Below are positions 49,463-58,501 of a stretch of 64,000 nucleotides of DNA, piece by piece. Both the position numbers and the translations under genes were made by a program. Source of the stretch: Ruminococcus sp. GTDB taxonomy: Bacteria > Bacillota > Clostridia > Oscillospirales > Ruminococcaceae. The notes beneath the pieces are model-generated. The model was not told where the DNA came from, did no database searches, and saw nothing but the letters and a program-made list of their open reading frames with translations. How positions within the stretch are numbered: position 1 is the stretch's first letter; every line of letters starts with the position of its first letter. The DNA lies in assembly GCF_017549005.1 (NCBI RefSeq), contig NZ_JAFYYT010000047.1, forward strand, positions 62,001 to 126,000, read 5' to 3'.

Positions 49463-49836
49463 TTGATTATATTGCTCGAAATTAGCACTATATTGCTAAA
49501 ATTGATATAAAGTTTTAAATTAAGAAATTATTAACAATCATTCTGTTTTGATTTGTTAATATTTTGTTTACAATCCGAGTGAAATATTGTTAGTATATTT
49601 TTCAGAACAAAAAAGCAATTGAATATTTCCTATAATTACGCCGTTTGCAGAGTTGATATATTTAACAGCACAAAAGTGATATGTTCGTCATTATGCTCAA
49701 AAGCCGAACTGACCATGTTTCATTTAAATATTATTAAAAATAGCAACAATTGACTTGTGGCCGCAATTTTTGCAAAATATACTGATTTTTTACATAATCT
49801 AATTTTTTAATTAAAATTTCCTGTCTGTAGAAAGCA
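49463..49836. other. AT-rich intergenic DNA
   Basis: About 370 bases, very AT-rich, many stops in all frames. I see no gene, no clear hairpin and no repeat. It may contain upstream activating (UP-type) A/T tracts for the RNA promoter. Confidence 0.5.
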
Positions 49837-49862
49837 TAAAAGCTCCGACCGCAGTCGGAGCC
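49837..49862 (-). terminator. Terminator of the 233-residue protein gene
   Basis: Stem GCTCCGAC/GTCGGAGC with CGCA loop; T-run on the minus strand. Confidence 0.88.
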
Positions 49863-49867
49863 TGATG

Positions 49868-50569
49868 TCATATTATACCGTTTTCGGCGTTTTCGATGCG
49901 GCTCTTGTAATAAGCCTCTTCCCATGAAAAATCCATATTCTTGAAGAGCTTCAGACAGCCCTCCGCGTTGCTGACAGCTCCGTTGAGTCCCTCGCTGTCG
50001 CCTGCCCTCGCAAAGATATACACTGCCGTTACGAATATCTCCAGTAGAGTGACATCGTTCTTGCCCTGCGGTTTATAGCCGAATTTCAGCAGTTTCAGTG
50101 CAGGAGTGTAGCTCTTAGCGGCACAGTCCGCCAGTGAAAGGGCGATATACAGGTCTGCCTGCTTTTTCTGCGACATTTTAGGTGTCTGCTTCTGCAAAAA
50201 GCCTATATTCCGTGTACGGAAGTCCTCGGCGTCGCGCCAGTTGCCAATCTTGCTGATAGTTCTCAGCATACCCGTGCAATAGTCGAAGCGCTCCTCGCCG
50301 CCGAGCTTCTTTTCGGCAAGTTTGTCAAGGTAAAAGGCCGCCGTTTTATGGTCCATTATCTTGTCGTAAAGGGACGCGAGCTGTATGATATCGAAGGGAG
50401 CGGGCTTTTTGGCGTTGTCGATGAAAGCGTCCGAATAAGCGTCGCAGAGCTCTCTGGTATAGCCGTTCTCAACGAAAAGACTATAGACGTCCACATATTT
50501 TTTCAGCTCGGCTGCACTCGAAGCAAGCAGCGGAAATCCTATTTTTTTACGCTCCATAGGTGATAACAT
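49868..50569 (-). CDS. Hypothetical helical-repeat protein
   Basis: 233 residues, RBS GGAGGGG. Helical throughout with TPR-like spacing (ELCDAYSDAFIDNA, IIQLASLYDKIMDHKTAAFYLDKLAEK, YIALSLADCAAKSYTPALKLLKFGYKP). No signal peptide. Likely a cytoplasmic interaction protein; family not recognised. Confidence 0.7.
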   Translation of the reverse strand: MLSPMERKKIGFPLLASSAAELKKYVDVYSLFVENGYTRELCDAYSDAFIDNAKKPAPFDIIQLASLYDKIMDHKTAAFYLDKLAEKKLGGEERFDYCTGMLRTISKIGNWRDAEDFRTRNIGFLQKQTPKMSQKKQADLYIALSLADCAAKSYTPALKLLKFGYKPQGKNDVTLLEIFVTAVYIFARAGDSEGLNGAVSNAEGCLKLFKNMDFSWEEAYYKSRIENAENGII

Positions 50570-50826
50570 TTGCGCCCCTCCTATCTATATTAATGTAGTG
50601 TACGTATAACAATTTATATAGTATCATTACAAAAAACATATAATGAGTAAAAACAGTAAATTATAGTTTCTATTCTGTATATCAATTTTAGCACAAATCT
50701 ATCTTATAGTCAACATTTGCGGAACCTTATAATACAAAACTGTTGAAGTGCACAAAAATGCAACGAATTTTTTTCCTAATCAACATATTGAACATTTTGT
50801 TTTTTTAAGCTTATTTCAATTTTTTG

Positions 50827-50835
50827 TGTTATAAT
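50827..50835 (+). promoter_or_regulatory. Extended -10 promoter of the two-component operon
   Basis: TGTTATAAT fits an extended -10 (TGnTATAAT), with no good -35. The leader to 50937 carries the imperfect repeat CCGCATACGGCGG. The rest of the 50570-50826 gap is AT-rich and holds no gene. Confidence 0.6.
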
Positions 50836-50937
50836 AGTATTAGAGTGGAATGGTATACTCATCAAGAGCTGATCTCAGCATTTCCACAGCTTATTTATGC
50901 CGCATACGGCGGCTGAAATATCAAGGGGGTATTTATT

Positions 50938-51606
50938 ATGAGACTTCTCGTTGTAGAGGACGAGATGCAGCTTGCGGACGCCCTGTCCGAGATACTTAAA
51001 AGAAATATGTACAATGTCGATACCGTTTACGACGGAATAGACGGGCTCGATAATGCGCTCACAGGCGTTTATGACTGTATAATACTCGATATCATGCTTC
51101 CCGGCATGAACGGTATCGAGATCCTGAGGAAGCTGAGACAGGAAAAGATAAACACTCCTGTACTGCTCCTTACCGCGCGCAGCGAGATAGAGGACAAGAT
51201 AAACGGCCTCGACTGCGGCGCCGACGACTACATAACTAAACCGTTCGTTACGGGCGAGCTCCTTGCGCGTATACGCGCTCTCACAAGAAGAAAGGGCGAG
51301 CTCGTTGATGAAAAGAGGCTCGACTACAACGGTCTCGAGCTGAATAAAAATACCTGTTCCGTAATGTGGCGCGGAAACGATGTGAAGCTCTCCCTCAAGG
51401 AGTACCAGATAATGGAGCTCCTCATATCAAACCCGAAGCAGATACTTCCAAAGGAAAGGATAATCGAGAAGATATGGGGCTATGAGAGCGACGTGGAGTA
51501 CAATAATATTGAAGTGTATATCTCTTTCCTGAGAAAGAAGCTCTCGGTGATATCGGCTCCCGTACAGATAAAAACTGCCCGCGGGATAGGCTATTCACTG
51601 GAATAA
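50938..51606 (+). CDS. OmpR-family response regulator
   Basis: 222 residues, RBS AAGGGGG. Receiver domain with VVEDE and phospho-acceptor Asp51 in CIILDIMLPG, conserved Lys in YITKPF; C-terminal winged helix with LSLKEYQIMELLISNP and YISFLRKKL...GIGYSLE. It should bind DNA when phosphorylated by the adjacent kinase, 24 bases downstream in the same operon. Targets unknown. Confidence 0.93.
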   Translation: MRLLVVEDEMQLADALSEILKRNMYNVDTVYDGIDGLDNALTGVYDCIILDIMLPGMNGIEILRKLRQEKINTPVLLLTARSEIEDKINGLDCGADDYITKPFVTGELLARIRALTRRKGELVDEKRLDYNGLELNKNTCSVMWRGNDVKLSLKEYQIMELLISNPKQILPKERIIEKIWGYESDVEYNNIEVYISFLRKKLSVISAPVQIKTARGIGYSLE

Positions 51607-51630
51607 AACTATAAAAAGGAGGAATGACAG

Positions 51631-53928
51631 ATGTTCAGAAAAGTACATGACCGAATGTTCAATAAAGCGCAGATGAAGCTTTTCGGTATGATCGTCAGTA
51701 TTCTTCTTGCTGTTTTTATTGCACTTATAATCGGAATAAACGTTATCACGGAAGCGGTCATGAGTGAGGAGTCAAAGGAGGTATTGCAGGATATCGCCGC
51801 AAATCTCGGCTATAATGAGGAAAAGCACGAATTCTATTTTGATTCAAGAGATACTGCCAATGACGGCAGGAACAATAATCCTCCGCCGAAGCCCGCAGAC
51901 GATAAGAAGGTGACTTCTTCCTCGGGAACTGCTGCTGCCTCTTCGGGAACAGCTCCCGCATCCACGGAGACTACGGCTGAAAACACAGACGCGGCAACTG
52001 AGGGCGAGGAAAATACATCAGGAGATAATTCCGATGGAAATACTTCCGAACCCGGCACTGAACCACAGCAGACCGAGCCCAAAAGCGAAGAATTTACCTG
52101 GTTCGCTATCCCGACCAGCCCAGGCGGATTTACTGTCCCCGGCAGCGGCGGTCAGAGCTGGAGCGACTGGAACAAGGACAAGGGCGACAATAACGGTCAG
52201 GGCGGTCAGAACTGGAGCGGCTTTGGATTCGGCGGCGGTCAGGACTGGACCAAGTGGAGTGAAGATGACTGGAAAAAGTGGAGCGAGCAGAACAACGGTC
52301 AGGACTGGAGCCAGTGGAACAACCAGAACGGCGGTCAGGACTGGAGTCAGTGGAACAACCAGAACGGCAGTCAGGACTGGAGTCAGTGGAACAACCAGAA
52401 CGGCAGTCAGGACTGGAGTCAGTGGAACAACCAGAACAGCGGCCAGGACTGGAGCCAGTGGAACAATCAGAACCAGAATCAGGACTGGAACAACGGCATA
52501 AACGGCTGGAAATGGGACGGAACCAAATGGGTAAACGAGGACGGCAGCACATGGGACGGTCAGGGAACTCCTCCCTGGTTCACTCAGCCTCAGGGCAAGA
52601 ACGAGAACTGGTGGGGCAGCTCGAATCCCTACACATGGTGGATGCCTAACAACCCCATGAACCCCATGAACCCCGATAATCAGTACATCAAGAAGTTCAA
52701 TGAATACGATAAACACCTTACCCCGAAGGTAAGCAGCGGCGTTCCCGATGCAGAGGAGGCAGAGGCAGATACGGACAGCGAGTCAAGCGACGCGGTACTC
52801 ACTCAGACAGCCTGCGACAGCGGCGACTATCAGATAGTACAGCTCGGCTTCTATGGAGAAAGCTACGCTCCGTATTCGAATACAGGCTCTTCAACTCCTA
52901 AGAACAAGACAAGCGTTGAGGCTATACCTGAGAATATCGGTTCTATCAAGTACTTTGCCATAATGGCTGATACCAACGGCAAGTACCTTGCAACTCTCTA
53001 CAACGACTACATCATCGACGAGAGAGCCCAGAGGTACACGAGCGCTATCATAAACGACAGAAAGGATACGGGTATGATAAACTCGTATCAGTACTACAGG
53101 GCAAGCAAGCCGAACGGCACTATCATGATACTTACGGACAAGAGCTCGGAAAAGGATATGCTCAACCAGCTCAAGCGCACTACAATAATCGTAGGTATCA
53201 TAGCCCTTATAGTTCTTTCAGTGCTCGCATACTTCCTCAGCAAGAAGAGCATTCAGCCTATCAGGGAAGCATTCGACAAGCAGAAGCAGTTCGTTTCCGA
53301 CGCGAGCCATGAGCTGAAAACTCCTCTTACTGTAATATCCACAAATGCGGACGTTCTCGAGGGTGAGATAGGCGATAACAAGTGGCTTGCATACATAAAA
53401 TCGCAGACCGACCGTATGAGCGTTCTCGTAAACGACCTTCTTAACCTCACAAGGCTGGAAAACAGCAATAATGAGCTGGAGCGCAGATACTTTAACCTCA
53501 GCAAGGCTATTGCGAATACGGCTCTGCCATTTGAGTGTCAGGCGTTCGAGAGCAATAAGAAGTTCGAGGTCAATATCGAGGACAACATCATGCTCAGCGG
53601 CAGCGAGAAGCACATCAAGCAGATGGCGGCGATATTCATCGACAACGCCCTCAAGTACTCCAACGACGGCGGTACGATACAGGTAACGCTTAAACGTTCG
53701 GGCGAAAGAAAGCTGTTCTCGGTATACAACACAGGTCAGGGCATAAAGGAAGCCGATACCGAAAAGATATTCGAGCGCTTCTACCGCAGCGACGAATCAA
53801 GAAACCGTGCTACAGGCGGTTACGGACTTGGACTTGCGATCGCAAAATCAGTTGCAGACAAGCATAAGTTCAAGATACACGTACTCAATCAGCCAGGCAA
53901 GAGCGTATGCTTCATCGTTACGATGTAA
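51631..53928 (+). CDS. Sensor histidine kinase with Trp/Gln/Asn-repeat sensor region
   Basis: 765 residues. TM1 about residues 15-38 and TM2 about 518-540 enclose a very long (about 480-residue) extracellular part. That begins with a Ser/Thr/Glu-rich stretch, continues with a Trp-rich region (about 160-350) including five 12-residue QDWSQWNNQN(G/S)(G/S/Q) repeats, and ends in a globular membrane-proximal domain. HisKA with SHELKTP (His560) and HATPase_c (NALKYSNDGG, GYGLGLAI) follow. No HAMP is obvious. The usual partner of an OmpR regulator; the ligand is unknown. Stacked Trp suggest glycan or surface contact (inference). Confidence 0.92.
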   Translation: MFRKVHDRMFNKAQMKLFGMIVSILLAVFIALIIGINVITEAVMSEESKEVLQDIAANLGYNEEKHEFYFDSRDTANDGRNNNPPPKPADDKKVTSSSGTAAASSGTAPASTETTAENTDAATEGEENTSGDNSDGNTSEPGTEPQQTEPKSEEFTWFAIPTSPGGFTVPGSGGQSWSDWNKDKGDNNGQGGQNWSGFGFGGGQDWTKWSEDDWKKWSEQNNGQDWSQWNNQNGGQDWSQWNNQNGSQDWSQWNNQNGSQDWSQWNNQNSGQDWSQWNNQNQNQDWNNGINGWKWDGTKWVNEDGSTWDGQGTPPWFTQPQGKNENWWGSSNPYTWWMPNNPMNPMNPDNQYIKKFNEYDKHLTPKVSSGVPDAEEAEADTDSESSDAVLTQTACDSGDYQIVQLGFYGESYAPYSNTGSSTPKNKTSVEAIPENIGSIKYFAIMADTNGKYLATLYNDYIIDERAQRYTSAIINDRKDTGMINSYQYYRASKPNGTIMILTDKSSEKDMLNQLKRTTIIVGIIALIVLSVLAYFLSKKSIQPIREAFDKQKQFVSDASHELKTPLTVISTNADVLEGEIGDNKWLAYIKSQTDRMSVLVNDLLNLTRLENSNNELERRYFNLSKAIANTALPFECQAFESNKKFEVNIEDNIMLSGSEKHIKQMAAIFIDNALKYSNDGGTIQVTLKRSGERKLFSVYNTGQGIKEADTEKIFERFYRSDESRNRATGGYGLGLAIAKSVADKHKFKIHVLNQPGKSVCFIVTM
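52300..52479 (+). repeat. Five 36-bp in-frame tandem repeats in the kinase gene
   Basis: Units at 52300, 52336, 52372, 52408 and 52444 encode QDWSQWNNQN plus a two-residue variable end. Near-identical DNA suggests recent expansion and possible length variation between strains. Confidence 0.9.
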
Positions 53929-53943
53929 TTGAATAAAAAGTCG

Positions 53944-53980
53944 GAACCGCAAGGGAGCTCTGCTTCCTTGCGGTTTTTCA
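53944..53980 (+). terminator. Terminator of the two-component operon
   Basis: AACCGCAAGG.../...CCTTGCGGTT hairpin (from 53945) followed by TTTTT. Confidence 0.85.
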
Positions 53981-54000
53981 GCTTGCGGAGATTTTTTTCG

Positions 54001-54029
54001 TTGACACTTTTCATAATGTATATTATAAT
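54001..54029 (+). promoter_or_regulatory. Promoter of the GH26-like/ispD operon
   Basis: TTGACA (54001-54006), 17 bases, TATAAT (54024-54029). Confidence 0.92.
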
Positions 54030-54070
54030 AAGTGTGAATATCAGTTATCACCAGGAAAGGAAACTATCCA

Positions 54071-55528
54071 ATGCAAAAGGCGTATAAGATAAAAATGGGC
54101 AGAGCTGTCTGTGCAGCTGACCTCGGCGACGGCAGCGAAAGAGGCGAATACGTCAGTCAGGACTACATACTCAGCAGGCTCGGCAGACCGCACAGGAGCG
54201 TCAGTCTCATGTACTGCTACTATCCTCTCGACAAGGAGTGGCCTGCGCGTATATCCGAGTACTACAAGGACAAGAAGATAGCATTCCAGTGGGACTACCC
54301 CTATGACGACTATTTCCCGTATCTCGGTGGTCTTGATGGCAGCAGGGACGGGGAGCCCTTTGAGTCCATGCGCGATATACGCAGGCACGGTCAGGACGTT
54401 ACCCTTACACTCACTATTGACCCGTTTGTTTCCGACGAGCACCTTGCGGCTATAGGCGAGGACCTGAAAAGCTTCGGCAGGCTTTTCCTGCGTATAAACC
54501 ATGAGGCTACGGGGAACTGGTTCCAGTTCAACAGGAGAGCGGATTACCGGCAGGTGGCGGACTTTTACTGCCGCGCCGTGAAAATAATAAAAGAACACGC
54601 GCCGAATGTCCGGACTGTCCTCTGTATCGGAGGTATCGAGGACATAAATGCCGAAAAAATGGTGAAAGAAGAGGAGTTCGCACAGGCTGTCCTCGATACG
54701 GATATATGGTCGGTGGACAAGTATATGGCTCTCCACTGGGGCTGGCCGACAGATGTTGCCGAGAGCGGCGGTACTACTCACAACAGGTGCTCTGTACGTG
54801 AGATATTCGAGCTCACAAGACGGAGCTATGAGCGGTTCAGGTACCTTAACGGCGGCATTTCAAAGCCTATGGTCATGTCGGAGCATAATGCGGACGGAAA
54901 CGTGACAGGTCCTTATGAACAGGCGGATATGATAAGGCTTTTCTGCGATATTATTGAAGAAGAAAAGGCGGACTGGCTGTCGGGCATCTGCTTTTATCAG
55001 TTCCGCGACCGCGGACGGCTAGGACTTGAGCGCGAAGACCCGAACAACGCCGCTGTTGGCATAGAACAGCCCGTAATGCAGACCTACAGGGAGCTCATAA
55101 ACAGGGAAAGATTCCTCCCCTCGATGACTATGGGCGGCGAGACGGAGCTGCCTGTGAAGCTCATATGGAGAAGCTCCGAGGACGCGGAGGGAATAGCCAT
55201 ACCTGTTTATTTTGAAGCTCCGCCCGTGTTCTGCGAGCTGTACTTCGAGGACGACTCAAACCTTATGCTGGAGCTCAACGGACGCTGGTTCTACAAGTCT
55301 CCGGCGACGAAATGCGTTGACCTCATGCCTGCGTTTTACGAAAAGAATATACAGGGCGGCAGCGAGCTGACACTGAAGCTCTTTGCACCTCCGGCAAGCG
55401 GTGAAAACGACCTCACAGCAGAGGACGGAATGTTCAGTTACAGCTTCACCCTCGAAAAGCTCCCCGTGATACGCATAAGAACAGCTCCAATAGAGCCCGA
55501 TAAGGATAAAAAGAAAGGAAACAGCTGA
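54071..55528 (+). CDS. Cytoplasmic GH26-like (clan GH-A) glycoside hydrolase
   Basis: 485 residues, no signal peptide, no dockerin. A (beta/alpha)8-like N-terminal part: LFLRINHEATGNWFQF resembles the acid/base strand of GH26 (H-E pair), and ISKPMVMSEHNAD supplies a Glu suitable as nucleophile after strand 7. About 110 C-terminal residues form a beta-rich accessory domain. The family call is by motif resemblance; GH39- or GH5-like alternatives are not excluded. ispD follows after one base, so they are co-transcribed, although no functional link is obvious. Confidence 0.55.
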   Translation: MQKAYKIKMGRAVCAADLGDGSERGEYVSQDYILSRLGRPHRSVSLMYCYYPLDKEWPARISEYYKDKKIAFQWDYPYDDYFPYLGGLDGSRDGEPFESMRDIRRHGQDVTLTLTIDPFVSDEHLAAIGEDLKSFGRLFLRINHEATGNWFQFNRRADYRQVADFYCRAVKIIKEHAPNVRTVLCIGGIEDINAEKMVKEEEFAQAVLDTDIWSVDKYMALHWGWPTDVAESGGTTHNRCSVREIFELTRRSYERFRYLNGGISKPMVMSEHNADGNVTGPYEQADMIRLFCDIIEEEKADWLSGICFYQFRDRGRLGLEREDPNNAAVGIEQPVMQTYRELINRERFLPSMTMGGETELPVKLIWRSSEDAEGIAIPVYFEAPPVFCELYFEDDSNLMLELNGRWFYKSPATKCVDLMPAFYEKNIQGGSELTLKLFAPPASGENDLTAEDGMFSYSFTLEKLPVIRIRTAPIEPDKDKKKGNS

Positions 55529-55529
55529 T

Positions 55530-56207
55530 ATGAAAACATCTGTAGTTATAGTATGTGCAGGAAATTCCACAAGAATGGGCGGCGTGAACAAGATACTGCT
55601 CCCGCTTGGCGAAAGGAAGGTCATAGGCGTGACCATGCAGGCTTTTCAGGCTTGCGGGAGCGTCTGTGAGATAGTGATAGTTGCCCGTGAAGCCGATATC
55701 CCGGCGATACAGGAGGAAGCACGGCTCGCAGGCATTACGAAGCTCGCAGCCTGCACCACAGGCGGAGCCACCCGTCAGGAGAGCGTAATCAACGGCATTA
55801 AGAAGATATCAAAGGACAGCGAGCTCGTTGCAGTCCATGACGGCGCTCGCCCCCTCGTAAAGCCCGAACACATCGAAAAGGTCATAAAGGACGCTTCCAT
55901 ATTCGGCGGCGCAACTCTCGGGGTTCCCGTAAAGGATACCATAAAATCAGTGGACGGCGGACTTATAGTCGATACTCCGCCGAGGAGCACACTCTATATC
56001 ACCCAGACTCCGCAGATATTCAAGCGCGGACTGTATTTTGAGGGAATAGATTTTGCCCTCGAGCACGGACTTGACTTCACCGACGACTGCCAGCTCGTTG
56101 AAGCTATCGGCGGCAAGGTGGCAATGACCGTAGGCGACTATACCAACATAAAGATAACGACTCCCGAGGATATCGCCATAGCAGAAGTATTATTGAAGCA
56201 GAGATAA
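55530..56207 (+). CDS. ispD: 2-C-methyl-D-erythritol 4-phosphate cytidylyltransferase
   Basis: 225 residues. VIVCAGNSTRMGGVNKILLPL is the CTP-binding loop; VHDGARPLV and DDCQLVEAIGG are IspD signatures. It makes CDP-methylerythritol in the non-mevalonate isoprenoid pathway. RBS AAAGGAAAC inside the end of the preceding gene. Confidence 0.95.
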   Translation: MKTSVVIVCAGNSTRMGGVNKILLPLGERKVIGVTMQAFQACGSVCEIVIVAREADIPAIQEEARLAGITKLAACTTGGATRQESVINGIKKISKDSELVAVHDGARPLVKPEHIEKVIKDASIFGGATLGVPVKDTIKSVDGGLIVDTPPRSTLYITQTPQIFKRGLYFEGIDFALEHGLDFTDDCQLVEAIGGKVAMTVGDYTNIKITTPEDIAIAEVLLKQR

Positions 56208-56213
56208 GAAAAG

Positions 56214-56583
56214 CGCCCCGAAAGAATATGCGCGGTACTCGTAAAGAAGTTTATATGGGATTTACCGGGGGAAACCTTTCTGAGGAAAGGTTCTCCCCCG
56301 AACCCCCTTCCAAAGACTTTTAACCCAAATTTTTCCAAACAGGACGCCTGACATAATAAAAACGCCCTCTGTATATCTTACAGGGGGCGTCCTGTTTGGA
56401 AAAATTTAAGCTGGAAGTTTTAGGAAAGGAGTTTGAGGATTACTCCCCGTTGTACGGGGAGATGTCCGAAGGACAGAGGGGACAGGTCCCTGTTAGGGAA
56501 ACCCTTTTTCAAAAGGGTTTCCCTCAATAAATTCTCACAAATACTCCTCTATGCGTATCACACATACTCTTTCGGGGCGTTTT
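56214..56583 (+). terminator. ispD terminator with a large element in its loop
   Basis: Perfect 12-bp stem CGCCCCGAAAGA (56214-56225) and TCTTTCGGGGCG (56568-56579), then TTTT. The 342 bases between are palindromic element DNA. Confidence 0.8.
56226..56567. mobile_element. Palindromic MITE-like element, copy 2 (with nested palindrome)
   Basis: Both ends match copy 1 (14129-14302) in reverse orientation: the left part TACTCGTAAAGAAGT...TATATGGGA, the right part TTCTCACAAATACTCCTCTA then TGCGTATCACACA. The middle holds about 170 extra bases, including a perfect 22-bp inverted repeat (AAATTTTTCCAAACAGGACG and its complement, near 56328-56350 and 56385-56408) and the core shared with 9880-9932. 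Confidence 0.72.
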
Positions 56584-56586
56584 GTA

Positions 56587-57600
56587 TCAGCCTGTAAGAA
56601 ACTCCTCAAAGCTCTTGGGTTCACTTGATGAGGAGATGAAAGCGTAGTAGGAAAGTATCTTTGAAGCGTCCACTGCGTCCACAAGGCCGTCGCCTGTTAC
56701 ATCGCAGGTCGCAAGGCATTTCTCGTCGGGGGCTTCCTCGCCGATGGAGAACCTCGCGTAAGCTCCGAGAACATAAGATGAATCCACAGCGTCGATAATG
56801 CCGTTCCCCGTGGGATCGCCCAGCATATACAAGCTTTTCGGAGCTGTAGTAACGGGCTGGGTTGTCGTTACGGTGGTCGTGGTTGAAGTAGTCGAAGTGG
56901 TCGTGCTTGTTGTGGTGGAAGTCGTTGTAGTAGTGGAAGTAGTAGTCGTGGTAGTTTCAGTCACGGTAGTAGTGGTAACGGGTTCTTTTATCCTGATATA
57001 GCCGTGCTGGATACCGTTTGTGAATATCCAGGCTTCCATGAGCTGACCTGTGCGGTCGTTGTTGATATTGGTGAAAAGGTCGTTTGTAAGCTCCTTGTGC
57101 TGATACTCTATGCAGACAGGGAAAACGTCCCCTGCCTTTACGTCGTCGGGCAGCCTGAAGCTGAAGCTCCACATAACGCCGTCCTTGCCGCTGTCAGTAC
57201 TGCCTGCTGTGACAAGGCAGAAGCTGTGCGGACCCGAAACGAACTGCACGTCATCGAGCTTTGCAATGGCCTTGCCCCTGTCGGCGCAGAAATCGCCGTC
57301 CATAACAAGGGTAAGCCTTTCATCGTAATTGATATGCAGAGCTGTAGGAGCATACTTATTATTTGCGCCTTTAATGGTCATATCTATGGTACGGACGGGC
57401 TCGGCTTCTGCTTCCTCGAGTGTGAGCTCAAGGCGGCTCAGGGAGAGCGTAGGCTTTACGGGCGAATCAAACGGGTCTATGTCCTCGAGTATGTACGGGT
57501 CTCCTATCGCCTTGTCCGCGACTGCAAAATGAGGCAGAAAATTGGCTGAAACAATAAAATACGCTGCTACTGCCGCTCCCAGTAACCTCGCAAGTTTCAT
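56587..57600 (-). CDS. Secreted cohesin-like/dockerin protein (possible adaptor scaffoldin)
   Basis: 337 residues. Signal peptide (about 1-28), then a beta-sandwich of about 150 residues with cohesin-like features: TALHINYDERLTLV, a GVMWSFSFRLPDDVKAGDVFPV strand pair and a closing HGYIRIK. A Thr-rich linker (about 210-255) leads to a dockerin with GDPTGNGIIDAVDSSYVLG and CDVTGDGLVDAVDASKILS. Cohesin plus dockerin in one short protein is the layout of ScaC-type adaptor scaffoldins of R. flavefaciens. The cohesin call is by pattern; a carbohydrate-binding domain is the alternative. RBS GGAGAGGAG. Confidence 0.55.
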   Translation of the reverse strand: MKLARLLGAAVAAYFIVSANFLPHFAVADKAIGDPYILEDIDPFDSPVKPTLSLSRLELTLEEAEAEPVRTIDMTIKGANNKYAPTALHINYDERLTLVMDGDFCADRGKAIAKLDDVQFVSGPHSFCLVTAGSTDSGKDGVMWSFSFRLPDDVKAGDVFPVCIEYQHKELTNDLFTNINNDRTGQLMEAWIFTNGIQHGYIRIKEPVTTTTVTETTTTTTSTTTTTSTTTSTTTSTTSTTTTVTTTQPVTTAPKSLYMLGDPTGNGIIDAVDSSYVLGAYARFSIGEEAPDEKCLATCDVTGDGLVDAVDASKILSYYAFISSSSEPKSFEEFLTG

Positions 57601-57706
57601 AGAAATTCTCCTCTCCGAGTTATATTTCTATATATATTATAACATTGCGAAATTACCATTTCAATAGATAATGTGTTAATTTTTCGCTTTTTTTGGAGCG
57701 TAAAAT

Positions 57707-58372
57707 TTATATTTTTAATTCAAAGTATTCCGCCAGCGACCTGGTTCCGTTTGTGGATCTGTAAGCATAGTATATCAGTATTCTTGAAGCGTCCACCGCG
57801 TCGATAAGTCCGTCCTTGTTTATGTCGGAGGTCGCAATTTCCTGTTCTGTTGGGCTTTCGGTTCCCGTTGAGAATACAGCATATGATTTCAGCACCCTTG
57901 AAGCGTCAACTGCGTCTATGATACCGTCGCCTGTGGGATCGCCGAGCCTGACGACTCTGCGCCAGTAAAACGAACAGCCGTCAACGCCCTCCTTGTGTAT
58001 GAGGTCGGTACCGTCATAAACAAGGGTCTCGCTTGAGTCTGTAACGACCTCGCCGCTGACTATCTGCCATTTCACGGAAGGACTGCTGCCCGAGCCGTGG
58101 TCTATCAGTACCCAGCCGTCGGGACTGAAGGTGTATATCCAGTCGATATATATTCCCTTCGATGCCGTAAGGTCTTCTCCGCTTGCCTTGTCGATGACCT
58201 TGTATATATGCCAGTCGCCCACAAGCTTTTCCTCTGTTATCGGAACGACTTTTATCTCCGTGACAGTCTGCTTTGCATCACTCTCGGACGCAGACGCGGC
58301 TGTGACTGAACCGAACGGAATAATGAGCATAGCTGACGCGAGAAATGCTGCTGATATTTTTCGTAATTTCAT
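57707..58372 (-). CDS. Secreted dockerin protein with a small N-terminal domain
   Basis: 221 residues from ATG 58372 (GAAGGAG eight bases ahead; a GTG nine bases further upstream is less likely). Signal peptide, then a domain of about 100 residues (EKLVGDWHIYKVIDKASGED ... YTFSPDGWVLIDHG ... KWQIVSGEVV) that resembles lipocalin-like DUF4923/DUF5640-type beta barrels, joined without linker to a dockerin (GDPTGDGIIDAVDASRVL, SDINKDGLIDAVDASRIL). Probably a non-catalytic cellulosome component. It and the preceding dockerin gene have near-identical dockerin Ca loops. Confidence 0.75.
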   Translation of the reverse strand: MKLRKISAAFLASAMLIIPFGSVTAASASESDAKQTVTEIKVVPITEEKLVGDWHIYKVIDKASGEDLTASKGIYIDWIYTFSPDGWVLIDHGSGSSPSVKWQIVSGEVVTDSSETLVYDGTDLIHKEGVDGCSFYWRRVVRLGDPTGDGIIDAVDASRVLKSYAVFSTGTESPTEQEIATSDINKDGLIDAVDASRILIYYAYRSTNGTRSLAEYFELKI

Positions 58373-58501
58373 TATGATCACTCCTTCTTTTTGCCTGTAT
58401 GGCAGGTCTATGTTTATATTATACCAAAAAAGCGGTTTTTGTCAACTGATTTTGTGCTGTCAGGCTGAAATAATTATACAGATGTAAAATACAAAAAAAG
58501 C

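Noticed and set aside
52300-52479. Possible CRISPR-like repeat array
   Set aside because: Units are contiguous, in frame and have no spacers; they are coding tandem repeats in the kinase gene.
54041-54781. Long antisense frame opposite the GH26-like gene
   Set aside because: The plus strand has promoter, ribosome site and recognisable catalytic motifs; the antisense frame has none.
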